NCBI GenBank assembly: GCA_035510715.1
Contig: DATKGQ010000039.1
Span: forward strand, 1 to 7,497
Origin: DATKGQ01 sp035510715
Lineage (GTDB): Bacteria; Patescibacteriota; Saccharimonadia; Saccharimonadales; UBA4665
Direction of reading: 5' to 3'
DNA length: 7,497 nucleotides
This document shows positions 1 through 5,560 of the stretch, one piece after another. Both the position numbers and the translations under genes were made by a program. Numbering within the stretch: position 1 is the stretch's first letter; each line of letters starts with the position of its first letter. The notes under the pieces were generated by a model that was not told the DNA's origin, did no database searches, and was given only the letters and a program-made list of their open reading frames with translations.

Positions 1-519
1 ATGTATGTCGGACGGCCGCAGCCTCACAAAAATTTAGAACGCCTGATTGATGCATTCTCTGGCCTCCACACTGCTTATCCTAATTTAAAGTTAGTCTTGG
101 TTGGCAAAACCGATGTGCTCTATGAGCGGCTTAAGGCCCACGTCAAGAACACCGGCTGTCAAAACGTTATATTTACCGGCTTTGTGAGTGACGGCCAACT
201 GCGCTGGCTATATGAACACTGTGCGCTGTATGTTTTCCCAAGTTTAAGTGAGGGTTTTGGATTACCCGGACTAGAAGCAATGGCCGCCGGCGTGCCGGTA
301 GTCAGCAGCAAAGCAACCTGTCTGCCTGAAATCTATGGTTTAGCTGCCCGTTATTTTGATCCTTATGACACTTCTGATATCACCCGGTCCATGCAAGAAG
401 TTCTAAGTAATCAGCAGTTGCAACAAAAATTAATTGCTGCTGGCAAGCAACGGGTAGCTGAGTTCTCTTGGCAGAAAATGGCCAAACAAACTTTAGATAT
501 ATATAATTCTTCTAAATAA
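1..519 (+). CDS. Glycosyltransferase family 4 (GT-B), C-terminal part, 5' end outside window
   Basis: This is the nucleotide-sugar-binding half of a GT4-type glycosyltransferase, which transfers a sugar from an activated donor to a glycan or lipid acceptor, usually at the cytoplasmic face of the membrane in cell-envelope glycan synthesis. Visible motifs: a VGRPQPHKNLERLIDAF strand-helix at residues 3-19 (the usual start of the Glycos_transf_1 domain), LKLVLVG at 29-35, VIFTGFVSDGQL near 56-67, and the EX7E element SEGFGLPGLEAMAAG with glutamates E84 and E92, followed by GVPVV. Only about 172 of a typical 350-400 residues are present. The ATG at base 1 is almost certainly an internal Met, because the N-terminal acceptor domain is missing and the reading frame is open at the edge. 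The donor and acceptor cannot be told from this half. The last ~31 residues are duplicated downstream of the next gene. Confidence 0.9.
   Translation: MYVGRPQPHKNLERLIDAFSGLHTAYPNLKLVLVGKTDVLYERLKAHVKNTGCQNVIFTGFVSDGQLRWLYEHCALYVFPSLSEGFGLPGLEAMAAGVPVVSSKATCLPEIYGLAARYFDPYDTSDITRSMQEVLSNQQLQQKLIAAGKQRVAEFSWQKMAKQTLDIYNSSK
408..504 (+). repeat. Direct repeat copy 1 (3' end of glycosyltransferase gene)
   Basis: These 97 bases match 1231-1327 at 87 positions with no gaps, by my hand alignment. This copy is the in-frame 3' end of the glycosyltransferase gene. The match begins at TAATCAGCA and fades just before the stop codon. The sequence on either side of the two copies is unrelated. Confidence 0.9.
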
Positions 520-555
520 ACATCATTATGATAAATAAGGGTTAATTAGATATAA

Positions 556-1233
556 ATGAACCCTCACATTGCCATAGCCGGTCCTTCAGCAGCTGGCAAG
601 TCAGTAATATGTAAAAGTTTAGCGTCATTGTTCGATGCACAATATATATGCTCGTCTAAACTACTATTACAAGTTGCTATTGATAGAAAATTACTAAGTT
701 CAGATGTTCTTTACGACAATAATTTCTGGCTTTCAGATAATGCTAGAAAATTTAATAAACTTCGATTGGCAGATACCGGCATTGATGAAGAGGCTAATAA
801 ACAACTACTATCATTGATAAATACTAATATTCCTCAGGTTATTGACTCGCTGAGCTACCCATTCTTACACAATGAAAACCATAATCTAGTCAAGCTATAT
901 TTAACTGCCAACTTAGATGAACGGATAAACCGGGCAAATATGGAGAACGCTAAACATGATAAAGTCCTTCTGGGCCGAGAATTGGTTAATAAAGATAGGT
1001 TGGCAAAATTGATTTTCAATAAAATTTGGAATGTAGAACTTTATTCAAAAAATTATCTGACTTATTTTGATATTGTTTTCGATAACAGCAGGTATACTTT
1101 TTCTAAATTAGAGCCAGGACAACCAGTTGTGTGGCCAGAGACACTAACTAATATTCTGACTTTATGCGGTAACTACTTTCTTAGCCAACACAATGATTTA
1201 TCACATGTCTTTGAAAAACTAGTTCAAGGTTAA
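556..1233 (+). CDS. Cytidylate-kinase-like P-loop kinase, divergent
   Basis: This 225-residue protein opens with a Walker A loop, GPSAAGKS (residues 9-16), right after a short hydrophobic beta strand, as in nucleoside-monophosphate kinases. KLYLTANLDERINRA near residues 113-127 looks like the 'FLTA..EER..RR' strand and lid segment of cytidylate kinases. The length fits a CMP-kinase type fold (about 220). However, the DGRD(I/L)GT segment that normally precedes that strand is replaced by QVIDSLSYPFLHNENHN, so substrate specificity is uncertain; a (d)CMP or another small-molecule kinase is possible. The ATG at 556 is fixed as the start by an in-frame TAA directly before it (553-555). The best Shine-Dalgarno candidate, AAGGG at 537-541, is rather far (14 nt). 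The gene is clearly richer in A/T than the dnaA or yidC blocks. Its stop codon lies in the first three bases of the downstream repeat copy, so the C-terminus may have been set by that junction. Confidence 0.65.
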   Translation: MNPHIAIAGPSAAGKSVICKSLASLFDAQYICSSKLLLQVAIDRKLLSSDVLYDNNFWLSDNARKFNKLRLADTGIDEEANKQLLSLINTNIPQVIDSLSYPFLHNENHNLVKLYLTANLDERINRANMENAKHDKVLLGRELVNKDRLAKLIFNKIWNVELYSKNYLTYFDIVFDNSRYTFSKLEPGQPVVWPETLTNILTLCGNYFLSQHNDLSHVFEKLVQG

Positions 1234-1327
1234 TCAGCACTTGCAACAAAAATTAATTGCTGCTGGCAAGCAACGGTTAGCTGAGTTTTCATGGCAGAAA
1301 ATGGCTGAGCAAACTTTGGACATTTAT
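1231..1327 (+). repeat. Direct repeat copy 2 (glycosyltransferase 3' end after the kinase gene)
   Basis: This is the second copy of the 97-bp repeat, offset by 823 bp from copy 1. The ten differences include silent third-position changes and three that alter amino acids (Gln to His, Val to Leu, Lys to Glu). The first three bases double as the TAA stop of the kinase gene. With copy 1 it brackets a ~726-bp segment that carries only the kinase gene. Confidence 0.9.
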
Positions 1328-1348
1328 CGATCGTTTGAGAAACCTTAA
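1235..1348 (+). pseudogene. Orphan C-terminal fragment of a GT4 glycosyltransferase
   Basis: Reading from 1235 gives 37 residues (QHLQQKLIAAGKQRLAEFSW, then QKMAEQTLDIYRSFEKP) ending in TAA. The first 31 residues match the last part of the upstream glycosyltransferase at 28 positions, and the final six residues differ. There is no start codon or ribosome-binding site in this frame, and the catalytic EX7E region is absent, so it cannot encode a working enzyme. It is either the old tail of the glycosyltransferase gene, displaced when the kinase segment arrived, or the stump of a deleted tandem paralogue. Frame and protein-level conservation are intact, which suggests the event is recent or that the tail came from a functional gene. 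Confidence 0.85.
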
Positions 1349-1517
1349 TGTATTAAATATATTTACACTGTTGGCCTTTTCCTATGCTCTTCCATTAGAG
1401 ACTGATTCACTTTGACTTAAAACACCTAACAACCTACCACATACTTTATCGCTCTATATGTTATATATAATAAAGAGGCAATTAATAGGGATTATTATAT
1501 CTGTTAATTACAGTAAG

Positions 1518-1543
1518 ATTAGGTATCAACGTTGATACCTAAT
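1518..1543. repeat. Perfect 26-bp palindrome
   Basis: The left half is ATTAGGTATCAAC and the right half is its exact reverse complement, with no spacer. Such a dyad could be an operator for a dimeric regulator or a site for a recombinase. As RNA it would fold into an 11-bp stem with an ACGT loop. The bases after it are TCAGCTC on the plus strand and CTTACTG on the minus strand, so it is not a standard Rho-independent terminator. The function is unknown. Confidence 0.85.
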
Positions 1544-1587
1544 TCAGCTCTAGGCATGCTTCTCTTCTATATATACTATATATAAAT

Positions 1588-1631
1588 AGAGGGGAAAGAA
1601 AAGAAAGAATAACAGAGAGAAAAAGAAAAAA
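1588..1631 (+). repeat. 44-nt purine tract
   Basis: Forty-two of 44 bases are A or G; the exceptions are T1610 and C1613. The minus strand, onto which read-through from jag would run, is correspondingly a C/U-rich tract ending near a T-rich stretch. It may help end or stall transcription, but that is an inference. It may equally be low-complexity drift in a non-coding spacer. Confidence 0.6.
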
Positions 1632-1711
1632 TAGTTAGAATATCGATATTATGGGTTTTTCTACAAAAAGCGTTCAGGTTATATAGATGCAGGCTCTTAA
1701 AATGTATAGTG

Positions 1712-1745
1712 TCGTTATGCAATTTAATATTAAAATGCATAACGA
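1712..1745. repeat. 34-bp near-perfect palindrome
   Basis: Ten-base arms TCGTTATGCA (1712-1721) and TGCATAACGA (1736-1745) are exact reverse complements. The 14 bases between them are also self-complementary except for one A-A pair at the outer position. The whole therefore forms a 17-pair dyad with a single mismatch. It lies about 95 bp downstream of the jag stop. A transcript could fold here, and termination between convergent genes is one possible role; no U-run follows directly. A protein-binding dyad is the alternative. Confidence 0.8.
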
Positions 1746-1838
1746 TTATGGCAATATCCTTTTGGTAGATAGTAATCTAAAACACATAAAGTTAGCCACT
1801 AGATAAGCCCGTCAATTATTTGGATGATCTTTTAGGGG

Positions 1839-2318
1839 TTAAACTTTTTCGTCTTCGGGAAGTTTTAGGATAATGTGGCGATCCCGGCCCTCGCCGACTG
1901 AATCGCTGGCCATACCCATTTCAACCGACAGTTTATGAACGATCCGCCGGTCGGCAGCGTTCATTGGCCTTAGTTCAAACGGTTTACCGGTATCTTTAAC
2001 GCTTTTTATCCAGCCCTCGGCATGGATACTGAGCCGGTCAGCGCGTTGCTTCTTATAATCAGCAATGTCGACGTTAACTCGGTAAAGCGAAAAGTTTTGG
2101 TTCCTAAGAGCGTTGCTGACCATGAATTGCAAAGCTCGCATAGTATCGCCGTGCATACCGATTAGAAAACTGTTTAACCGGGTTGACGGAACGTGCAGCT
2201 CAACAACTTCATCATCGCTGGATGTGGCATAGACATCAGTGTTAAGGCCAAAAAAGGACAATATGTCCTCTAGGTATTTTTTGGCAAACTGGATGGCTTT
2301 TTCATTATCTTCATTCAT
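1839..2318 (-). CDS. khpB: Jag/KhpB (EloR-type) KH-R3H RNA-binding protein
   Basis: This 159-residue protein is encoded directly after yidC, the usual place for jag/khpB. A KH domain has the loop LIGMHGDTMRALQFMV (residues 52-67; GxxG = G54-M-H-G57). It is followed by an R3H domain, PMNAADRRIVHKLSVEMG at 118-135, with the RxxxH core at R124 and H128, ending in GRDRHIILKL. In Gram-positive bacteria KhpB pairs with KhpA, binds RNA and influences cell elongation and division. The N-terminal Jag-N domain of the longer homologues is absent, as in many short versions. The ATG is supported by a good Shine-Dalgarno GGAGG (complement of 2327-2331), 8 nt upstream. The start is two bases past the yidC stop, so the two are co-translated. 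No clear terminator follows. Confidence 0.9.
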   Translation of the reverse strand: MNEDNEKAIQFAKKYLEDILSFFGLNTDVYATSSDDEVVELHVPSTRLNSFLIGMHGDTMRALQFMVSNALRNQNFSLYRVNVDIADYKKQRADRLSIHAEGWIKSVKDTGKPFELRPMNAADRRIVHKLSVEMGMASDSVGEGRDRHIILKLPEDEKV

Positions 2319-2320
2319 AA

Positions 2321-3271
2321 TTATTTCCTCCGCTTTTTATGTGACTTACGGTTTTTCTGGATTTTTTTGTTTTGCGCCTGGGGAGCCCCAGATGGTTGTT
2401 CGACAATTTCAGCTTCTGCGATACTGCTGACATCCTTGGTTGGTTTTGTGGCCAGCGCCGAATCCAGCTGAGTGGTATCCTCTTTGAGGGCAATCGACTG
2501 CTGGATATAGGCAACTACGCCGCCGGTAAACCAGTACAAACTCAGGGCCGAAGGATAACTGACGGTAAACAAAAATACCATGGCCGGCAGGAAATAACGC
2601 GTTCCCCGGCCGATAGCGGCGTTAATTTCAGTTTGGTCAGCTTTCTCGCCTTCGCCTGCCGATTTTAGAATACTACGCAGGGTTTTAGATTCCTTGGTGC
2701 TGGGCATTAATTGCTTGCTCTGATAATACTGCGATACGGCGCTGCCGATGACAATTATCATGGCTGGCCAATACAGCCCGGCTTTGCCCAGGGCGGCTTG
2801 CGATAAGTTAACAATCCCCAAAAAGGTGGCGTGGAATAGATGAATATTACCGGATAATTGTTTAAGCCAGGGTAATTTATGCAGCACTGGATAGGATAGG
2901 GTAATAATCGATTTCGGCGTATAGACAACTTTGCGCAAACCGCTATACAAGCCGATTAGCACAATCAGCTGAATTATCAGGGTGCCGATCGAGCCGAACG
3001 GGCTGACTTCGCGTTCCTTGTATAACTCCATCAACATTGTTGACTCTTTTTGGCGGTTACCCTTAGCTGCTTGCTTGATTTTCTTGATCTCAGGCTGCAA
3101 CTCGCGCATCGCTTTGGCTTGATGCATTTGTTTTTTGACCAGCGGCCACATCAAAAACCGGATAACGATCGTAAATATAATCAGCGCTAGGCCAAAATTA
3201 TGGCCGGGCAAGATAGCTTCAATCAGCACCAATAAATTAAAGATGGGTCGTACAATAACGGTAGTGAACAT
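2321..3271 (-). CDS. yidC: YidC/Oxa1 membrane protein insertase
   Basis: YidC inserts and folds membrane proteins, alone or with the Sec translocon. The 316-residue protein has the Oxa1-type layout without the large periplasmic P1 domain of Gram-negative YidC. It has an N-terminal hydrophobic segment (about 10-21); a core transmembrane helix (about 26-45, FGLALIIFTIVIRFLMWPLV) carrying the conserved groove arginine R38; a charged cytoplasmic hairpin (46-90) with LQPEIKKIKQ; a second core helix about 95-112; and further helices about 167-185 and 225-260, the last containing PSALSLYWFTGGVVAYIQQ. The tail ends in a strongly basic stretch (RKSHKKRRK), suited to ribosome contact. The ATG overlaps the rnpA stop by one base (TAATG), indicating coupled translation, and an AAGG lies shortly upstream. 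The jag start follows two bases after its stop. Confidence 0.95.
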   Translation of the reverse strand: MFTTVIVRPIFNLLVLIEAILPGHNFGLALIIFTIVIRFLMWPLVKKQMHQAKAMRELQPEIKKIKQAAKGNRQKESTMLMELYKEREVSPFGSIGTLIIQLIVLIGLYSGLRKVVYTPKSIITLSYPVLHKLPWLKQLSGNIHLFHATFLGIVNLSQAALGKAGLYWPAMIIVIGSAVSQYYQSKQLMPSTKESKTLRSILKSAGEGEKADQTEINAAIGRGTRYFLPAMVFLFTVSYPSALSLYWFTGGVVAYIQQSIALKEDTTQLDSALATKPTKDVSSIAEAEIVEQPSGAPQAQNKKIQKNRKSHKKRRK

Positions 3272-3666
3272 TATGAATCCTTGCTCCCTACTATAGCATG
3301 CTGGCTGGTTTGAACCGGATTTTCTAAGATGTGGGCAGATTGTAACTGGTTTTGAACTAATTTATTTAGCTCAAGCGGCGAAAGACCATTAATTTCTTCT
3401 GAGTAAACCGTGAAAACCAAGTCGTAGGGTTTAGTAATTTGCGCCCCATAACTTCTGATTGTTTCGTATAGCCGGCGACGGATCCGATTGCGCCGCACCG
3501 CCGACTTGTTAACTTTCCGGCTAACTACGACGGCTGCTCGGTAATTCCTGCGCCGGTCATTAATCATGTACTGCAAAGACAACAGTGTGCCACGCACCCG
3601 GTTACCGCGCTGGTAAACCCGCTTCACGCTGGTATAGTTATGAAAACGATATTGTCGACTAATCAT
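3271..3666 (-). CDS. rnpA: Ribonuclease P protein component
   Basis: This is the small basic protein that assists the RNase P RNA in removing 5' leaders from tRNA precursors. The diagnostic RNR motif is complete: KVNKSAVRRNRIRRRLYE at residues 51-68. An N-terminal RFHNYTSVKRVYQRG matches the family's usual 'R.....F..V...G' opening, which supports the chosen start. The length (131) is normal to slightly long, with a ~20-residue tail lacking family features. It follows rpmH, as in most bacteria, with a 68-nt gap. No Shine-Dalgarno sequence precedes the ATG; instead a TATAAT hexamer lies 8 nt before it. The stop shares one base with the yidC start. Confidence 0.96.
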   Translation of the reverse strand: MISRQYRFHNYTSVKRVYQRGNRVRGTLLSLQYMINDRRRNYRAAVVVSRKVNKSAVRRNRIRRRLYETIRSYGAQITKPYDLVFTVYSEEINGLSPLELNKLVQNQLQSAHILENPVQTSQHAIVGSKDS

Positions 3667-3674
3667 ATAGATGA

Positions 3675-3680
3675 ATTATA
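3675..3680 (-). promoter_or_regulatory. Candidate -10 box immediately upstream of rnpA
   Basis: On the minus strand a perfect TATAAT ends 8 nt before the rnpA ATG. If used, transcription would start about at, or 1-3 nt before, the start codon and give a leaderless or nearly leaderless mRNA. This fits the missing Shine-Dalgarno sequence. No good -35 is visible at 16-18 nt (the region reads GGTCTT), so this could be chance. Confidence 0.35.
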
Positions 3681-3734
3681 CCGCCAACAGACCACTAAAG
3701 ACCGCTTCAATTTTATTGCCGGAAAAGTTATTCT

Positions 3735-3872
3735 TTAGGCACTAAGCTTTTTGCGGTTTTTAACTCGGCGGTTATGTAGAACATTACGACCATCACTGGT
3801 CGACATTCGTTTAAAAAAACCGTGAACGCGTGAGCGACGGCGTTTTTTTGGTTGATAAGTTCGTTTTGGCAT
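3735..3872 (-). CDS. rpmH: 50S ribosomal protein L34
   Basis: Forty-five residues read MPKRTYQPKKRRRSRVHGFF, then KRMSTSDGRNVLHNRRVKNR and KKLSA. This is the typical L34 pattern of 'MKRTYQPs.rkR.r.HGFr.RM.T..GR.vl..RR.KGRk.LsA', although the usual KGRK is KNRK. L34 is a basic protein of the large ribosomal subunit embedded in 23S rRNA. It is the first gene of the minus-strand cluster, in its classical position next to the origin. No Shine-Dalgarno sequence is visible (GCTGACACATT precedes the ATG). A small inverted repeat, AGCTTTT/AAAAGCT at 3881-3895, lies just upstream. No convincing promoter pair was found; a TTGACT on the minus strand (3953-3958) lacks a partner -10. Confidence 0.97.
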   Translation of the reverse strand: MPKRTYQPKKRRRSRVHGFFKRMSTSDGRNVLHNRRVKNRKKLSA

Positions 3873-3990
3873 AATGTGTCAGCTTTTTAAAAGCTATTTT
3901 CCTTAACATGAGTCATTAAAAACCAGCAGACCCTGCCAGTTAGTTTTTCTCAAGTCAAATTAACAATATTTACTCACTGATTCTAGCAAG

Positions 3991-4115
3991 TTTTCCACGG
4001 TTAGCCAACTATTATCCACATGTTTTTAAGATAGGGCTATGCTATGTGCATAAATCATCCTCTTGCCGGCAAATTTTCTTTGCAGATTTTTTATAATCGC
4101 TAATATTGTGGAAAA
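3991..4115. promoter_or_regulatory. Cluster of four DnaA boxes upstream of dnaA
   Basis: Against the consensus TTWTNCACA the matches are TTTTCCACG at 3991-3999 (plus, one mismatch), TTATCCACA at 4012-4020 (plus, perfect), TTATGCACA at 4045-4053 (minus, perfect) and TTTTCCACA at 4107-4115 (minus, perfect). The first pair and second pair face each other. DnaA bound here would serve both origin assembly and control of dnaA transcription. Confidence 0.8.
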
Positions 4116-4135
4116 GTCAGTCATTTTTGTATAGT
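4106..4135 (+). promoter_or_regulatory. Probable dnaA promoter
   Basis: TATAGT at 4130-4135 is a good -10. A weak -35, TTGTGG at 4106-4111, stands 18 nt upstream and overlaps the DnaA box at 4107-4115. Bound DnaA would cover the -35, which suggests autorepression as known for dnaA elsewhere. A start near 4142 would leave a leader of about 20 nt carrying the GAGGG ribosome-binding site (4147-4151). Confidence 0.5.
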
Positions 4136-4160
4136 ATGAATACATTGAGGGAAAAAATAG

Positions 4161-5516
4161 ATGAGAGATAATGAACTATGGCAAGCTGTGCTCGGTGAAA
4201 TCGAATTGTCTGTTTCGCGCGGCAGTTTTATGACATGGTTTAAAAACACCCAGTTGTTAAGACGATCTGATAATGTTTTGGTGGTTGGCGTGGCTAATGT
4301 TTTTATCAAACACCAGCTGGAAAGCAAGTTTAATGACCTGGTTGTCCAAACACTGGCCAAGAACGACGTCACCAACGTCCAGGTTGAATATAAAATCCAC
4401 TCCAGGGTTGAATCCAAGGAGATTGGCGACGACCCTGAATTGTTTGTAACCACCCCCAGTGTTTTAAAATCCCAGGTCAGCAGTCTGACCCATGCTTACC
4501 GGCAAGGTTTGAATGAACGCTATACTTTCGATAATTTTGTGGTTGGCTCGGGCAATGAGTTGGCTTACGCCGCCTGCCAGGGGGTAGCCGCCCAGCCGGG
4601 CACTAAATATAATCCGCTTTTCCTGTATGGTGGCGTCGGCATCGGCAAAACCCATTTAATCCAGGCGGTTGGCAATGCGGTGCTAGCCCACAACCGGCAC
4701 GCCCGGGTGGTTTATGTTTCAACTGAACAGTTTGTCCAGGAATTTGTCGATGCTCTGCGTTTTAAGAAAAATACCGACTTTGCCGACTTTTACAGGGGTG
4801 CTGACGTCCTGATTGTCGACGATGTCCAATTCTTGGCCGGTAAAGAAAAAATCCAGGAAGAGTTTTTTCACACCTTTAATGCCCTGCACCAGGCTAATAA
4901 GCAAATAATTATCAGCAGCGATAAATTGCCCAGAGACATACCAACCTTAGTTGAGCGTTTGCGGTCGCGCTTTGTCGGCGGCATGACAATCGATATGCAG
5001 ACTCCGGATTTTGAGACCCGCTGCGCCATCCTCCAAACCAAGGCCCAGCAACACGATGTTGAATTGCCGCCGGATGTCGCCGAGTTTTTGGCAACCAACA
5101 TCCAAACCAATATCCGCGAGCTCGAAGGCGCCCTAAATCAACTGCTGGCTTTTTGTGAAATGCGTGATTTGTCGCCAACTCTGGAGATTGCTACTGGTTT
5201 GCTTGGACCGCTAAAAAACCGGCCCAAACATTTAAGCGCCCGGCAGGTAGTGGAGCGCACCGCCCGTCACTTTCAAATTCCAATGGATGATATTCTCGGC
5301 CCGAAACGCGATAAAGACATTGTTGTGCCGCGCCAAGTCGCGATGTATATGTTGCGCAGCGAGCTGCATTTGAGTTTTCCAAAAATCGCCCATGAACTCG
5401 GCCGCAAAGACCATACTACCGCTATCCATTCGGTTGAAAAAATTGAAAAGGAATCAGCGCTAGATACCAATATCCGTCGGGCAATTACTGAGATTAAGGA
5501 GCGGCTTTATGCTTAA
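4161..5516 (+). CDS. dnaA: Chromosomal replication initiator DnaA
   Basis: DnaA binds DnaA boxes as ATP-bound protein, forms a filament and melts the origin for helicase loading. The 451 residues show all four domains: domain I (about 1-80, ELWQAVLGEIELSVSRGSFMTWF), a short linker (about 81-115), and the AAA+ domain from YTFDNFVVGSGN. The AAA+ domain has Walker A GGVGIGKTH with K163, Walker B VLIVDDVQF (D220, D221), sensor I IISSDK (near 250-255), an LRSRF arginine-finger box near 267-271, and sensor II NIRELEGAL. The C-terminal helix-turn-helix domain carries the signature SFPKIAHELGRKDHTTAIHSVEKI (about 405-428) that contacts the DnaA box. The length is normal. The ATG at 4161 has GAGGG 9 nt upstream. 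The gene is flanked on both sides by DnaA boxes. Confidence 0.98.
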   Translation: MRDNELWQAVLGEIELSVSRGSFMTWFKNTQLLRRSDNVLVVGVANVFIKHQLESKFNDLVVQTLAKNDVTNVQVEYKIHSRVESKEIGDDPELFVTTPSVLKSQVSSLTHAYRQGLNERYTFDNFVVGSGNELAYAACQGVAAQPGTKYNPLFLYGGVGIGKTHLIQAVGNAVLAHNRHARVVYVSTEQFVQEFVDALRFKKNTDFADFYRGADVLIVDDVQFLAGKEKIQEEFFHTFNALHQANKQIIISSDKLPRDIPTLVERLRSRFVGGMTIDMQTPDFETRCAILQTKAQQHDVELPPDVAEFLATNIQTNIRELEGALNQLLAFCEMRDLSPTLEIATGLLGPLKNRPKHLSARQVVERTARHFQIPMDDILGPKRDKDIVVPRQVAMYMLRSELHLSFPKIAHELGRKDHTTAIHSVEKIEKESALDTNIRRAITEIKERLYA

Positions 5517-5560
5517 AAATAGCGAACAAGCTGTGGGGCAACAGCGGATAACCGGGTCGT

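Larger units (their letters stand above)
1349..1838. other. AT-rich spacer without a convincing gene, rich in palindromes
   Basis: This ~490-bp stretch lies between the convergent kinase/glycosyltransferase fragment and jag. I see no protein family in any frame and no tRNA-like fold. It contains a perfect 26-bp palindrome (1518-1543), a near-perfect 34-bp palindrome (1712-1745), a 12-bp palindrome AATATCGATATT (1639-1650), two related TATA-rich imperfect hairpins with CTCT...AGAG arms (about 1452-1477 and 1562-1592), and a long purine run. None is followed by a classic U-tract on either strand, so no intrinsic terminator can be named with confidence. A TTGACT at 1412-1417 has no matching -10 at the right distance. 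Confidence 0.7.
3873..4160. other. oriC, upstream DnaA-box region (rpmH-dnaA spacer)
   Basis: This AT-rich spacer lies between the divergent rpmH and dnaA genes, the standard site of the bacterial chromosome origin. It contains four DnaA-box matches, the dnaA promoter, a 10-bp palindrome TTGCCGGCAA (4063-4072) and several T/A-rich runs. No gene is visible in it. Box density and gene order together make the origin assignment strong. Which part melts is less certain; the dnaA-dnaN spacer looks the better candidate. Confidence 0.85.

Noticed and set aside
408..1327. Direct repeats as a CRISPR array or insertion-sequence ends
   Set aside because: There are only two copies 823 bp apart, they are coding in origin, and there is no transposase and no terminal inverted repeats.
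1412..1440. TTGACT as a promoter -35 in the spacer
   Set aside because: There is no -10-like hexamer at 15-19 nt and no gene downstream on that strand.
1518..1745. Palindromes as Rho-independent terminators
   Set aside because: The stems are long but no T-run of the needed kind follows on either strand; the T-rich minus-strand stretch near 1632-1620 follows only a weak 12-bp palindrome.
1687..1806. 39-residue open frame in the AT-rich spacer (starts MQALKMYSVV)
   Set aside because: It has only a weak AGG upstream, it spans the 34-bp palindrome, and this length is expected by chance in such AT-rich sequence.
2239..2668. Plus-strand open frames across yidC/jag
   Set aside because: They are antisense to clear yidC and jag reading frames and have no motifs.
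4121..5470. Several antisense open frames of 61-110 codons inside dnaA
   Set aside because: They lie opposite a strongly conserved gene, show no recognisable domains and are typical shadows of its codon pattern.
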